DNA of 64,000 nucleotides from Puccinia triticina (GCF_026914185.1 NC_070569.1:4836001-4900000); one strand, 5' to 3'; counted from the first letter of the stretch, positions 34,367 to 47,700 are shown. Numbers and translations are program-made. Notes: generated by a model from the letters alone, not told the origin.

Positions 34367-35637
34367 ATGGGCAAGACCACGCTCTTTGTTGCTGGCTTCG
34401 GCTCCTTGAGAGCAAAGGAACTCGCCTACGAATTTGAACGGTCAGTCTCATCCATACCTCCCCTCGCCCCCGCAACCGACATCCTCACTCACTAGCCTCC
34501 GCCTTCCCTTCACTTTTCACAGCTATGGACGTCTGGTCAGATGCGACATCCCAGCCGCCAAAAGCTCGACTGCTAAATCGTAAGTCGGAATCGATCGTAC
34601 CGCCCCTTCATATCCTGTCATCTCCAGCTTTCGACTGCAAACCCCTTCCCAACCACCTCCGAGCGCCGCCTCCGTTCGGCTCCACGGCATCATCTGTGTC
34701 TGCCCACACTACCTACCTGTCGTTACCCAGACGGACTCCCGTTCATCTACGTCGTATCATCGTCACCCTCCATGTCGTCTCCAGCAAAAAAAATGGCTTA
34801 CCCCCGCAGTCACTATGATCTGATCACGTCGGAAGCCGAGGCCTCTGATCTCGAATCGTTATCAACGATCCATCTCCCTTCGTTCTCCCTTCGAGCGATC
34901 TCATCGTCCCCTCTCCCTGCGATCGATCGTTTTCGTTCTTCACACCCTCCACCACGGACGAGTGCCCCTGCTCCCTTGGCCCGACAAGAACGTCAACACT
35001 TACGAACTCGTTTGTTTCTTCTCTTCCTTCGCCCCGCGCCATCTCTCCTCCCCTCGCTGCCCTGTCATCCATCTTGCTTCATATGTGGGGGGATGCCTCT
35101 CCAGGTATGCTTTTGTTGAATTTGAGGATGAGAGAGACGCGGCCGATGCGTATTATGAGATGCACGGCCGTCGTCTTGATGGCGACACGTTGAACGTACA
35201 GGTAAGCACCCTCTCACTCGATCACTTGCTCTTCTTTCTGCCACCGTATGACCACTGACTTGGCGTGTCTCCTCTCCCCAACCTGACCAAAGTGGGCGAA
35301 AAATGCCCCGTCGTCTTCTTGGCGTTATGAGCGTCGTGACCGCTCTCCTGTCTACCCTCGTCGCTCTTACAGATCCCCCTCCCCCTACCGAGCGCGTAGC
35401 AGTCGTCGCTCTCCTAGTCCCTACCATAGTCGCACTTCTCGCCGTAGTCGTAGCCCGTTACCTCCCAGACGTAGCCCCACCCCTCTTGACAAGGTTGATG
35501 ATAGAGACAGGTTGCCGAGTGAACGTCCCAAGGACCACAAGGACGACAGAGATGACTACCATCACTCACGTCCTGCCCACGACGAGCCAGTAGTCAAGAG
35601 CGAACGTGCCATCAGTCGTTCACCCAGAGACGCCTGA
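34367..35637 (+). CDS. SR-type splicing factor (RRM plus RS domain)
   Basis: Four exons (34367-34440, 34523-34579, 35105-35201, 35293-35637) join in frame to give 190 residues. Residues 3-76 form one RNA-recognition motif. RNP2 is TLFVAGFG and RNP1 is reduced to YAFVEFED, followed by RDAADAYYEMHGRRLDG and the ending LNVQWAK. The remainder is an RS domain with many RS/SR and SPSP dipeptides (RRSYRSPSP, SRTSRRSRSP) and an acidic-basic tail. SR proteins bind exonic enhancers and help define splice sites in the nucleus; the RS region is normally phosphorylated. The second intron, between the two halves of the RRM, is 525 bp against about 80-90 bp for the others. Confidence 0.85.
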
Positions 35638-36505
35638 ATCACCTGTCAATCGCTAAAATCTTAACCCACCTCAAAAAAAAAACTTACCAACCCATGCTTG
35701 TCAGCTCAAACTCTCCTCACTTTTTCCTCCATACTTGGTAGTAATGAAATACGTTTGATTCCCCTTTCGATGGAAATCTATACTTGCTCCTTGCTGAGCG
35801 TGTGTGGTGCCAATTGAAATACGTCGATTTCTTGTCTCTTCGCGTGCGTCAGATGCCTTTTGACACGGCTGAAATAGATGTGTAGCTTTGGCAAGGGGTG
35901 ATTATAAGGCCCTTGAAAGGGTCTGAACTGCATCTGCATAATGAGCTGCTCGAAGTTCGCACTTAGACAGCTGCTTCAGCACTTTGAAGCCAACTCTGGT
36001 TGAGTTGGAGCCTCGCTGACCACGGCCAACCACGGTCTTGACCATTTGGTCGAAGGGCACTGATCCAAGATGTGACTAACTAATCGAGGGAAAGTTGGCG
36101 CGTGAGTGGACATGCGCGTAACGCGCCCCAGAAAGCTGGGGTATTATGGTTCTTAACCAAAATTGGGAAGATATTTACATAGGACGTCGCTCACCAAGTG
36201 GAGGATTTCCTGCCTTGGTAGGTACACAGCTCAACTGTGCCTCTTGGTCTGATTTTTTCTCTGCGAAGGGGATGAAGAGGACATTCCACAGGGGGGTACA
36301 TACGCCAGGTGGAGGGGGGTTAGGTCGCCGAAACCTAACCCAACTGTGCATGTCACTCGGCTTGAGGCTGGCGCACCCACAAGCCTGCCGCTGGACCCCC
36401 GCGAGACGCGTCTCCGGAAAACATTCTAAGAACCCGTGCCTCCTGACCATATCATCCCCCAGCAAACCACACCCCGATTCCCCAGAAACAAGAAGTATTA
36501 TCAGC
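35638..36505. other. Spacer between SR gene and FKBP gene
   Basis: No gene is supported. It should contain the 3' end of the SR gene and the promoter of the next gene. An open frame at 36146-36523 overlaps the FKBP start and has no recognisable motif. Confidence 0.4.
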
Positions 36506-38132
36506 ATGTCCACATTATTGTAAGCGATCAATCTGCTCTCATTTTCATCCTCTGCTAGCCCTTCAAAGCTGACACTGATTCCTCCTCCGTCCTTGCCAGC
36601 TCTGCGGTCGTCAAGCCTGACAAGCCTCTACTCTATCTTTGCGATGAGAGCACTCTGATTACCAACATTGCGGTTTGCCCCATCGCCACCAACAAGAAGG
36701 CTGCCAACGCGAACACAATCGCGCCTTTTGTGACTGTCCTTAAGCTGCAATACGAAGGACCCGTCATCGAAGGTGAGAACGATGATGAGGACGACAAAGA
36801 AAACGTCGCTTCCGCCAAGTCAACCCCTGCCAAGCTTGACAAGAAGCAAGCCAAGAAGGGACAAGAACCCAATGCCAGTGACGATGCGGCCGACGCTGAT
36901 GACGACGATGATGATGATTCGGATTTCGCCGACATCGACATTGAAGCCAAAGAAGTCGTTGTTGGCTCTTTTACTCCCAATGTGTGTACACATTTCCGTT
37001 CTGGGAATCTCTCTGACCTCTTCTGATCCAAGTGACACTATCTACTTTATCCCTCAGGTTCTACAAATCAAGACCGAACTGTACCTTGCGCCCCACGACC
37101 AATACCGCTTTTTGATCTCTGGTAGCCAGGAATACGAAATCCATCTCCTAGGTCGTTACATGCCCGACTCTCCTGACGAGCCCCCCTCTGATTTCGATAG
37201 TGACGAGGACTCAGAGGATGAACTAGGTAAGCCCTCGTGTGTTATTCCCATTTGTTCAGCCACACTGATCTTGACTTTGTCTACCTTCGGCCATATTCCA
37301 GATGACATGTATCTAAACGAAATCTCCACTGACGAGGAAGACGGCGACGGTCCCAGAATCGAGGAGCTCGAAGACGATGACGAGCCAGCCTCCAAGCAAA
37401 CCAAGGCAGTCAAGAGCATCACTGCAGCTCCCGCCAAAAACGGAGCCAAGTCAAACAAGCCCACGGAAGAGAAGCGACCAAACAAGAGACCTCTCGAAGA
37501 CACAGCAACCGACGCGGATGTCTCGATGGCCGACAGCACGGCCGACACCACAATGGACGGCCAACCCAAGCTATCCAAAGCGCAGCGCAAGAAACTCAAG
37601 AAAGCCCAGCAGACCGAGGCGGCTGGGGCCAAGGAGACCAGCGGGGAAGCCAAAGCGGCTGACCCCAAGAAGTCCCCCGCACCCAAAGAGGCCGCCAAGC
37701 CCGCCACTCCTGCGCCCGTCACCCTCCCCTCGGGCCTGAAGATCATCGACACCAAAGTCGGCCAGGGCGCCGATGCTAAAGCCGGCCAATCAGTCTCGAT
37801 GCGTTACATCGGTAAACTTAATAACGGCAAGGTCTTCGACTCGAACACCAAAGGCAAGCCATTCAACTTCAAACTCGGTCGCGGTGAAGTCATCAAAGGA
37901 TGGGACGAAGGTGTCAAGGGAATGAAGTTGGGTGGCGAGCGCAAACTGATCGTCCCTGCCAACCTTGGTCAGTCTCTTTTTTTCATCACACTTTCACAAC
38001 ACTCTACATTACTGACGTTTTGTCCATCTGCACTTTTATCCCAATTTAGCTTACGGCAAGAGCGGAGCACCCCCGGACATCCCGCCCAACTCGGTGTTGA
38101 CCTTCGAGGTGAAATTACTAGCCATCAAGTGA
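36506..38132 (+). CDS. FPR4: Nucleolar FKBP-type peptidyl-prolyl isomerase (FPR3/FPR4 type)
   Basis: Five exons (36506-36519, 36600-36981, 37058-37226, 37302-37967, 38050-38132) join in frame to give 437 residues. The N-terminus ([17 protein letters not shown]) and the following strands match the nucleoplasmin-like region of this class. Two acidic stretches (about 75-130 and 165-215, with runs of Asp/Glu) and a Lys/Ala/Pro-rich linker lead to the C-terminal PPIase domain (about 330-437). That domain has [14 protein letters not shown], the pocket motif [20 protein letters not shown] and [20 protein letters not shown]. The conserved pocket Tyr, Phe, Trp and Tyr are present, so catalysis and FK506 binding are expected. 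In yeasts these proteins act in the nucleolus as histone chaperones and isomerise histone prolines. The first exon codes only four and two-thirds residues. Confidence 0.92.
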
Positions 38133-40925
38133 TGGTCATAGCCACTTCCATTCCCCGTTGCACCGAGAAGCATTTTCAAAATATGTCCATTTTTGCATAC
38201 CACACATCTGATGTACTTCCCATCTTTCCAATCCCTCGAGCTCCCCCTAAGACATAACCCAAAAATCGTTCCCAAATCCATGTTCCGTTCAGGAGGATTA
38301 TGCAAATATACCATGATGCCAATTTTGTTAAACTCTTTTTCTCCTCATGATCGGCTTGAGACGTTGCCCCACAAGGCGGTGACATCGAGCTCTTCACTGC
38401 TTGGAAATAAGCTCAACCCGGCTACATAGAAGCCTGAAGCGATTTGAGGCTTTTTGAGCTACATACTATCCTCCTCCACCGGTGCAGGTCACTGTGTCTC
38501 GATCGAGCGGTCTTGGCCGAGGAGTTGCAAGCTCGAGTCTGGCAAGACAATCCGACCGGGCCGATAAACGACCGGTCTTCTTTGTGAGCTGCTCTTCCTT
38601 CCCACCTTTGCCCTTCGTCTCCGTTTCTTCTACTTATCGTCTTCCTCCCCTTTGCTACACTCTGTGATCTACTTCAAAACCTCCGCTGGTGGCAAGCACC
38701 TTTGGACAATTAAATTCAAAGTTGAGTTCATCAACCCAGCTTGAACATAAAAGAGAAATACGTTTATTTTGGTTGAGTGTCTTCAACAAAGTAGGTGTAC
38801 CATGAGGAGGGGCCCAAGACAAGTAAGAACTTGTGAGAAGTAATTAAAGGGTTCCAGAATTTGAAGAATCATGACCCATCTGGACAACAAGTGGTTTGTT
38901 TCCAACAATGCAGGCCACTCTATTTTTGCATACAGCTCACATCCAAGCAACAATGACTTGGCCTTGTTGGTAGCTTTACTCAATCAGCAAGTGTCATCTT
39001 TTGCTTTTCCAATTGTGCAGAAAATCTCATTGAAAAAACATTTTGGGATGTATGGTTTGACGGGATTGTACACAGTGCACTGGAATTTGCGTGTGATCTT
39101 TGTATTGAGGCCTAACTGGAATCATGCAGTGATCATTCCTCATTGCTTGAAAGATTCTTGTTGAAATCAGTAACTTGTTCAGTGGTGCTGTCAGCAACAG
39201 CCAAAGGCCACATCAAAGGCATGGGTGCCAGCCAAGGGCGCATTGAGTTCTTATACATGGTATAAGATGTTTGTGTCATTGCGGTGTTGGAAGCAACATG
39301 TGAAGGGATTTGACACAAAGCCACACTCAAATGATGGCAGAATTAGAGGGCAAGTTATCCAAAATCAGTTCACCTCATATCATGTGCTTGTGATATTGCA
39401 ATAAATCAGTTTCATTTTCAGGTTGTGATATGCAGAATTTTTTGCATCAATTAAATCTTGATAATTACAAGATCTTCTGTCTTTGGAGTTTGCATGGTAT
39501 TTTTGGGCTTACAATAAAAATAGATTTCTATTCTTGGATGCCATTGCTCCTTATCATTGTGATGACAAACAAGAGAGTTTAAACAGATTGAAGATAGTGG
39601 CTTGACTGTTTGGCCAATTCTTGAAGGGATACTGTTCTGCTCTTCATGATTTTATTCTCAGCATTAACAAGAACACAGTTTGTATTCTAAATTTCACCTT
39701 CCTCTGCAGGTTATCCAAGAAAAGCAAGAACATTGTCCAAGCAATCAAGTGTGGGTCCTGGCAGGACCCAGGACTCCTGGGAGGAAGCCAGCCCCTTGTG
39801 AAAGCAGCCAAAGTAAAGGCTTTCTCAGCAGAAGATGAACAGGAATTTACAGGTATGTGCCAATGTCACTAATTTTGAATTTTCTCTTTGAAACTGATTC
39901 CTCAATTCATGCTTCTAAGGCTTTGCCGCCCTCCCACAAGACATCAAACGTCCATTGCAATTTCCGACACCCTTGAACATTAGTGATGAATGTATTGAAG
40001 AACTTCAACACTGCAAAACTTGAGACTTTGTTTTTCTGTTAAAAGGTTTGCTCCAACCCAGATACTATGCGATAAAATTTGGAGAATTATGAGCCCAAAA
40101 AGGTCTGGGACCTGGATGCTAATGTTGACAAGTTGGTACAGTCAGCACCTATTGGCACCGCTTCGGAGAGGGCTAGGCTCATGGGAAGTTACTGGGCGCA
40201 GCAAGGATACCGTTGTTCATGGACTCAACGGAAGTGACCAAGGTTGCAGTCCTCCCCTTGCCCCCTTGGCGAGAACTCCGTGGGAGCAAAGGTCTTCTTT
40301 GTACAGACGGCCTGGTAACATTGCGACGGCTCAAGGCGGGATATGCGAGGTTGTCCTGGAGGAGATTAATAGGCTCGATCTGAGCAATATTGCCTTCAGC
40401 TTTTCTCCCCAGGCTCCAACCATCACTCAAACCATCTTGAGTCTTTTCTCTCTCATCTTCAGCCGCAACACCCCCTCAATTCTTCTGCCCTAAGAAACAA
40501 TACATACATATGAGGTACTTATGCTTTTAGCCATGAAGTCCCATTCATATATTCTTTACGCATACCACTTACTCACACCTCATAGAAAATGCCAAACGAG
40601 TTGTAAATTACGCAGGTGAATCAAAAATGGTTTTCCATAGATGGAAAGGGGACGAATTCTATTGCTGATCCGATGTTGTAAAGAATTTTCCAAATTTAAA
40701 TTTAAACAAATCACTATTTTTTGAAAAAAAAAGAAATCATCTATATGCGAGGGAATGATAAAAAGAGAACATATATTGCTGCGAGTGATTAATTCTGCAT
40801 GTAGAGCGCTAAAGCCATCGAGGCTCACTGGATAGGAGCGGCGCTACCGGCCCGGGGACGCAGCGTCACTGAGGACTCCAGAGAAAACGATTAAAAGTGA
40901 GCCGACGGTGCTAGTGCCTGGCTAA
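38133..40925. other. No gene recognised over 2.8 kb
   Basis: Short open frames only. Those at 38871-39164, 39621-39872 and 40020-40493 carry no motif I know. The block 39710-39860 (SKKSKNIVQAIKCGSWQDPG and on) looks weakly coding and could be a decayed exon. Otherwise it is intergenic. Confidence 0.3.
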
Positions 40926-42233
40926 TTAAGAAGACCAACCGCGTTGGTTTAAAGTTTGTAGGACGTCTGATTTCATGCTATAAGTATGCGAGCCGATCTT
41001 GGGGAATTGACGAGTACGAACGAGGTGGATGTAGGATCGAATGATCTGAAGCGAGACGTCGAAAACTGGATTGAGGGAGTGCTTATCGAGCCTGACGGAG
41101 GAGGAGAAGTTTGGGACGAATTTTGGTTTGATGTTCTTGAGTTGAGGAGAATGTGAGGCGAGTGAGCCGATGAGGTCGCTGGTCACCAAGACCTGTCCGT
41201 CAGTCTCGGGGCCGGCACCGATGCCGATCAAGGGGACCTTGAGGAGCTTCTTGAGATGACTAATCAGCTCGACGGGCACGGCTTCGATCACGATTCCGAC
41301 GCAGCCTACGCGCTCGAGGTGGAGCGCATCGGCGATGATCTCCCGGGCCTTGGAGGGACAGTCGTGGCCTTGGACTTTGAAGCCGCCGAGACTGCTGGCC
41401 CGTTGAGGGGTGAGGCCGATATGGCCGATGACGGGGATCCCAAAGCCAGTCAATCGCTCGATCAGCGGTCCAAGCTCCTTCCCGCCTTCGATCTTGAGTC
41501 CATCCACTCTGGCGGCTTGGACGAGCCGGGTGGCCGTTCGGATGCCTTGCTCGACGCTCGCCTCGTATGTCCCGAAGGGCAGGTCGGCGATGAACAGCGG
41601 GATCCGATAGTTGGGCTCGGTCTTGAGACTGTCTAAGCCTCTGCGGATCGCTTGGAGATGGTAGACAAACTCGTCCACCCCAAGCTCGGTCGTGGATTGG
41701 TATCCGAGACAGACGTTAGCCAACGAGTCCCCAGCCAGACAGATGTCTATACCGCCCGGAAGCTCGCTACTCGGCCCTTTCTCCTCGCTTTCCGATGGGC
41801 TCGTCGCCATTCCTACCATCCTGGCCGTCGCGAAATCGTATGCGGTGAGCATGGTGATCGGGATCTCCTTTCGATATAGTTCCTTGAGCGTCTTGAACGT
41901 CACTAGACTCGACTTCTTTTTGTCCGCAACTGCTGGCCGGTCTGCATGAGTCGTCTCATCTGCCGAAACGGATCAAGTTCAAGCGTATCAGTCGCTAAAT
42001 TTAAGAAGCAAGACAGGTAAAGATACAAAAAGAAGCAACTGACGTTGATCGATTGAGGATGTCGGGTCCAATGCTCGGGAGCTATATCGATGATAGTCGA
42101 CCGGCGTTCTGCTCCAGGGACTCGTCCTGCTGAGAGAGTAGGTGGTCGTGGTCGTGTTGAAGGACTGCCGGCCGATGGTGGTGGAATGCTGAAATGCCCT
42201 TCGCAGGACCATCATCTCCAATGCGCCCTTCAT
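40926..42233 (-). CDS. ECM31: 3-methyl-2-oxobutanoate (ketopantoate) hydroxymethyltransferase, mitochondrial
   Basis: Two exons (42044-42233 and 40926-41959) join across an 84-bp intron to give 407 residues. This enzyme (PanB) transfers a hydroxymethyl group from methylene-tetrahydrofolate to ketoisovalerate, the first committed step to pantothenate and CoA. Exon 1 is an Arg/Ser/Thr-rich, acid-poor leader (VLRRAFQHSTTIGRQSF), typical of a mitochondrial presequence. The catalytic domain shows TMLTAYDFATA, CLAGDSLANV, IADLPFGTYE, GLKIEGG, IPVIGHIGLTPQ, GIVIEAVP and LIGIGAGPETDGQVLV. These include the metal-binding Asp residues and the catalytic Glu region. A roughly 20-residue Ser/Glu-rich insertion follows FATARMVG. 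The gene is divergent from ARPC4 with 567 bp between start codons. Confidence 0.93.
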
Positions 42234-42800
42234 CGTACAGGTAGGTTCTCGAATTTGGCCGTGCGCCCCTAAAGAACCTCATTTCTATGAATCGCCTTGA
42301 GGCTAATTCTAGATACATATTTAAATACAAAAAAAAATAACAGTTCCATGCGCACCTAGTCTTGCTCCTCCATGAGCCCCACATGCTTGTTATGCAAATC
42401 TGTACGACTTCAAACTTCAGATAAAAAAGTTTACGGCAACTTTGACGGTAACTTACGGTAAAGCCCTCATCATCGGACTGCCCCAATGTGGACACAGGGG
42501 GACACTTCTATGGCAAAACAGTCATAGGATGTCTTCTTTCGGGAAAATCGAAGGAGCGTCGGGGCCATGTGGGGGGCAACTTTCCACGACGATACAGTAT
42601 CGGGTTGTGGTCTGTTGTGGTGGATGTGATGACGTCGTCCCCGATCGGGGGTGCCAAGGCCGAGGGGGGCTTGCCCGGTTCACCCGGTGTGTGAGCTCCA
42701 CTTAAACTTACTTCTGTGAATTTGCCTGCAAGTTGCACCACTCAGCGACGACGCCCGCAGGCAACTCCCAGCCGATAAAGCCACCGCTTCCCTTACAGAA
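42234..42800. promoter_or_regulatory. Shared intergenic region of ECM31 and ARPC4
   Basis: A 567-bp divergent promoter region without a clear TATA box. It includes GC-rich sequence near 42600-42700, and I see no repeat in it. Confidence 0.45.
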
Positions 42801-44083
42801 ATGGTTAGTGCAAAATAATCCATATCTTTCGCGATGGGAAGATGTGCTGACCTCCCATTTTGTTTCGGACATTCTGATGGACGCCTGCTGATCGGCCTTA
42901 GTCTAATACTTTGAGGCCTTACCTGGCCTGTGTCAGAGCCACTTTGACGGCGGCGCTGACATTAGAAGACTTTGCTTCACAAGTAGGTCCACTTGTTTTT
43001 GTTCCCTTTTCGCATTTCTTGTGTGGCCTCAACTTTTGTTTGACGTGGAACGAATTGTAGGTCGTTGAGAGGCATAATCGACCAGAAATCGAAGCTGGGT
43101 TAGTTTTTGATCTAATTGCTTGATTTACCTCGACCAATCACGAAACCTAGAACCGATCCCATTCGATCAAAGATGGATATGCTATCCCTTCGTCGATATT
43201 GCTTCCTCACTTCCAGGGAGATCCAATCGACCACCAAACAACGCACCAACAAGCAAACGAGCAAAGATGCCTGATTTGACGATTGTTTCTGTGAACTAGG
43301 AAAACACCCGAAGTGCTTTTGACTCCCCTGTACATCTCCAGAACTCCGTCCGAATACGTCTTAATCGAACCATCAATTAATTCGGTGAGACTAAGCATCA
43401 AAATCAAACAAGCAGATGACATTGAACAAATCCTGTATGTTCTCCATTTGATCAACACATCCTTTTAATTCAATTCTCATCGAACCTTTTGTTTTCACGT
43501 TGTGACTACCTGTGTGATTGATATTCCATCACAGCGCAAGAGGAGTGACAAGATTTCTAAGTCTTCGAGCTGAAAACTTCATTATCTTGAGGAGAAAACC
43601 AATCAAATCATTCGATATCAGTTTTTTGATCACGTCGCGTAACATAGAATCGATGATCCGATTGAAAGTAGTTGACTTCATTATCCAGTTCAGTACTTTC
43701 TATGCTTGCCTATATCAGTGAGGCTACCCATTTTGATTGATGACTCACTGGTGCAATCCCCGCTATTCTTTTCTATTTGGTTTGTCGCAGATTCATGGAA
43801 GATGTTGATAGAGAAATCAGCGAGATGAAGTTAAGCTTGAACGCCCGTGCTAGAATCGTTGCTGAATCTTACTTAACTCAGGTTGAGTTTTTCATTTACT
43901 TATCCTCACTCTTCGCACCGTCAGGAATACTAACTTACTTGTTCTTGCGTATTTCTATCGACGGATCCTGCAACTCGTACATCCGTCTTCTCTACACTCG
44001 TTTTGATACCTCTCCACCAACAAAAAAACAAACAAACACCTGCCCATTTTACTTCAATCATCGATCATGTGCAGTTTGTGTAA
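42801..44083 (+). CDS. ARC19: Arp2/3 complex subunit 4 (ARPC4, p20)
   Basis: Seven exons close a frame of 169 residues, the usual family length: 42801-42803 (ATG only), 42902-42982, 43061-43098, 43300-43434, 43535-43687, 43791-43881 and 44075-44083. Family landmarks follow in order: [82 protein letters not shown]-like [28 protein letters not shown] and [20 protein letters not shown]4 pairs with ARPC2 to form the core of the seven-subunit complex that nucleates branched actin at endocytic sites. All intron phases match. The initiator codon forms an exon of its own, and the last exon encodes just two residues. Confidence 0.95.
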
Positions 44084-44494
44084 AATAAAATCATGCCAAG
44101 TGTTTAATGTCATCATCAGCTATAAGGACAACGCTTCAGGTTCCACCTCGTCTAAATAAGATGAGAGTGGATACGAACTTGTAGAATCGATCTTCTGGAT
44201 TCTGATTGATCATTGTGCCTGAGTCAAAACCGAGATGGCCAGCCTCGTGACCATTTCGGGGGTATCAGCAAGCTTGGTGAGGAGCTACATTCATCTCTGG
44301 GGTCACTGCATTTGAAAGGCGTGTACCTTTTTGGGTTTTAAAACCAATTGGAGCACTTCCTGTCAATCTGGAAAGTCAGATCTGAGCCAACAGATTTTAG
44401 ATTTTGCAGGGAAATCTAGGTCCCCAAAGCTCCACAAAGTGATCCAGAGTTCCAGATGTCAGATTTCCCTGCGAAATCTGAAATTCCAGATTTA
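44084..44494. other. 3' flank of ARPC4
   Basis: No gene. A degraded inverted repeat ('gcagggaaatct' near 44407 against 'agatttccctgc' near 44461) suggests an old MITE next to the one that follows. Confidence 0.4.
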
Positions 44495-44709
44495 GGGCCT
44501 GTACCATGGGCCTCAATTTTGAAAAATTTCAACTTTTTTTGCCCTGTGCACAAAAACTGAAAACTAGTGGAGGGTTCAAATGTTGAAATTCTTCACATTT
44601 GGGCTCAAGCCTACATTTTGGCCAGGCTCAGTTTTTGTCCCAAGAAATTTTGAGGCAAATAAATTTGGAAAATTTCAATTTTCATGCCCTATGCCAATGG
44701 TACAGGCCC
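44495..44709. mobile_element. PIF/Harbinger-type MITE, 215 bp, target duplication TTA
   Basis: Starts GGGCCTGTACCATGGG and ends CCAATGGTACAGGCCC. TTA flanks it at 44492-44494 and 44710-44712. The GGGCCTGT end and 3-bp TTA duplication are the Harbinger signature, as for 27940-28161. Confidence 0.85.
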
Positions 44710-47700
44710 TTATTCAAAGTTCACAGGAAGTCCTCCATGCATGTCAATTATGTGTGTAACCTTTTTGGAAAAAAACTGCAAAAAAAATCAGATACCTAAC
44801 TTACACACCTATATCAGGGGTTTCCGAGGTCCTGTCTAGAGATGGCCATTTGTGCCCGGGTACCCGCAACAGGTACGGTTACCCCCTGCAAATTTGTCCA
44901 ATTTTGGACATATGGACCTGGACATGGTACCCGCTAGCGGATACTGGTGGTACTAGAGGTGGGTAGGATGTCATGGATAATGACACACCACAAGGGTGCT
45001 TGTCAGCTTGAAGGGCTGCCCTCCATGGAATAAACTCTAGGAGTAACACTTATATTTTACTGTGGCACTATTTTCTGAATTTACACGTAGATATTGCTAC
45101 TAATGAACCTTAAAGGGATTTGCGAATTGTGGTGCGCTATTTTGCCCTCACGGTTTCAAGATTCAGTTTATGTAAGTTCTGCTCCACCTCAATATAGTGA
45201 GTGCTTTGTACCTCAAGACATTTCATGGTTTTCAAGATCAAGATAGTGGACTCTCTGTGGAACCTCACTGAAGATGACTTGGAAGGGGCACAGGAATTTG
45301 TGTAAACCCTTGCCAGGGATACCTGATGAAAGGTGGCAGGTATCTGCATTACGCAGGTGCAATATAAGCCTCACCAGTCCACCTGGAAGCTCCAGAGCAG
45401 TGGTTGACTTGGAGACAAAAGTCTCAGTCTTGAATGGAGATCTTAGATAGGCTCAGAATATCCTACAGAGATTTGTCACTTTCTGGAAATACAGAGATTT
45501 GCTACTTTCTGGAAAAAAATGGCATAATTTCCCCCTCCCCAAGGCAGCTTAATGAGTCTGAAACTCTGCAACCTGAGGTGACTTGACTGCAATATCTCCT
45601 CCTTTTATACCCAACAACCTCAGCCAACCCCATTGTTCTCATTCCCAATTTGTACTTCTGCTTTGCTACATAACAGTCAGTCCCAATGTATCATGTCCTC
45701 TTACTACTATTGGCAATTTTTATCTTTTTTTTTCTGGACTGACTCTTTAATGCACCACCAAGAACAATAGGATGAAGCTTGCCCTGTTGCAATTGTCAAT
45801 TTATTGCTCTAACCAATTTGATCTTTGCCTGAAGTACTGGTGATTGCAAGTTGTTCACAAAACATTATATACCAACTACAACAAATCCATACAAACGGCC
45901 AAGTTGGTGTGTGAATTATCCTTTGATTGCGCCATGATTTCATTTGCTGCTACTCGGAACTCAGCAGTGCATTAGTCCTTAGGTAGATCATTGAGGAGAT
46001 TACAAAGCAGAGACCTCAGGATTCACTGGGTGCCTGGAAGGTTGCCACCCAACATTGGTCATTTTAACAGGACAATTGCTTGATCCACTTAAAAATAATT
46101 TTTTCAACACTTCATCTACTTGCACATATCCAGTACCATGAAATCAAAATACCAAAGACTCAGAGTTATCCTTGGCTCAGCCTCTCCCTTGTCAGTCCAA
46201 ACCTCACCCACTCAGCAGAGCTTGCTCATGAACTCTACTTCTCTGGTAACTTTGCAATACCCAGAGGCTGTGGAACAGTCTTGTACCCATCATTCCAAGG
46301 GTATATTGTGGGGAATCACACTTGGCGTCCTATCATCAAATTTAATGTTTGCTGCAGCAATTGTTTTGTTCAAAAAGTGTCTCAAAGTTCAACCAATTTT
46401 GTCCGTTGATGTCTCTGTTCACGCTTGAATGATAGCAATTGGGCCGTCAGAGACTGGTTGAGCCTCAATTCAGAGGCTTGTATCTAGTGCATGCTTGTCT
46501 ACCATCCCCAAATAGCCCTTGGCTCTTTGTCCCAACAGTCTCATTCAGCTCCGTACCGGAAAACCCCGCCGACCTAGCATACTGCATCTTTGGAATCAGA
46601 GCATCAAATCCCAATTATTGCCCCCAATAAGCCATTGTCTTCAGCAACTTACCAGCCTTTTTCTGGTGGCTCCCCTAGGCCCAAGGAAATCCAGATTGGG
46701 AATTGCAAGTAGTGACCAAGCCCATAATCAGGGAGCGGAGTTTCTGCCAAGATTCCTTATTTTGCCTTAGGGCTTTAGCCTTTACAAGGAACACATTGAT
46801 AGTTCCATCAATACAAAACCTGCCCCCCCCCCCCTCCCCTTGGCCACCAAGGCTGGAGTGGCCCGTCTTACCATTCAATTCAATGGGGATCAGGAGCTTC
46901 TCACAGCCTGTTAAGGAGCCGGAACCAGTGCTCCCTGAGATCCTAGCCCTGAATGTTTCCCACCGTCTTGGCCATCATTGGAGTACATACACCAGCCCAC
47001 AAGAGCAGAGCATCAACCAAATGATTCTCAATTCACCAAAATCTTGCCATGACTCTCCAACCTTAAGCCAATACTTTCCCAAACAGGATAAGTCTGTCTT
47101 TTCAATTGGCAGCCAATTGGAATGAAAGTTGGACTATTTGACTACACACAAGAACACAAGTGACAAGAAATTTTCAAACTAGATGAAATTGTAACTTATC
47201 TACATTTTTTATCTAGCATATGTTCAAAACATTTGGTTTCATAGAATAAAAAGATTCTTTGCATTTCAATGTGTTTTGTTTTGATTTTGGTAGGGAAATT
47301 GTTTGATAATGGAGTTGAGGTGTTTTAGAACATTTTTGAGCTATGTATGAAATTTTCTGCGGTGCAGCCACAATTTACCTAGTCTTGTTGAATTTGACAA
47401 TGATTTGTTTCAAAAGTTAGAGGACTTGCAGCTGAACTATATCAGAATTTGAACAGACACTCACAAAAAACTTACCTAGCAACTCAGGCTACTCACAGGG
47501 ACCTGATAATTCAGTCATTGTAAATGATTGAGAAGCATTTACATATTGAGTATCCCCAAAATAGAGCTTAAATGATTCTTCAATACATACTTGTCACAAA
47601 TCACAAACCACAGTCAAGATTGGTTTGAGCACCCTCAATTTTATCTGACAATCCCCACCTTTTTCTTTGCGAGAATTTCAACAAAACCAACGATCTTTGT

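Noticed and set aside
34772..35119. Open frame in the long intron of the SR gene as a separate gene
   Set aside because: Low-complexity Ser/Pro/Arg composition, entirely within the intron, no motif; more likely intronic.
36773..38257. Single 494-residue frame across the FKBP locus
   Set aside because: It reads through introns and starts in the wrong frame; the five-exon model fits the family and closes in phase.
38490..38560. tRNA-like stretch ('ggccgaggagttgcaagctcgagtctggc')
   Set aside because: I could not fold an acceptor stem or a proper T arm; only one arm-like match is present.
41256..41949. Plus-strand frames opposite the ketopantoate hydroxymethyltransferase
   Set aside because: Antisense shadows of a clearly conserved gene.
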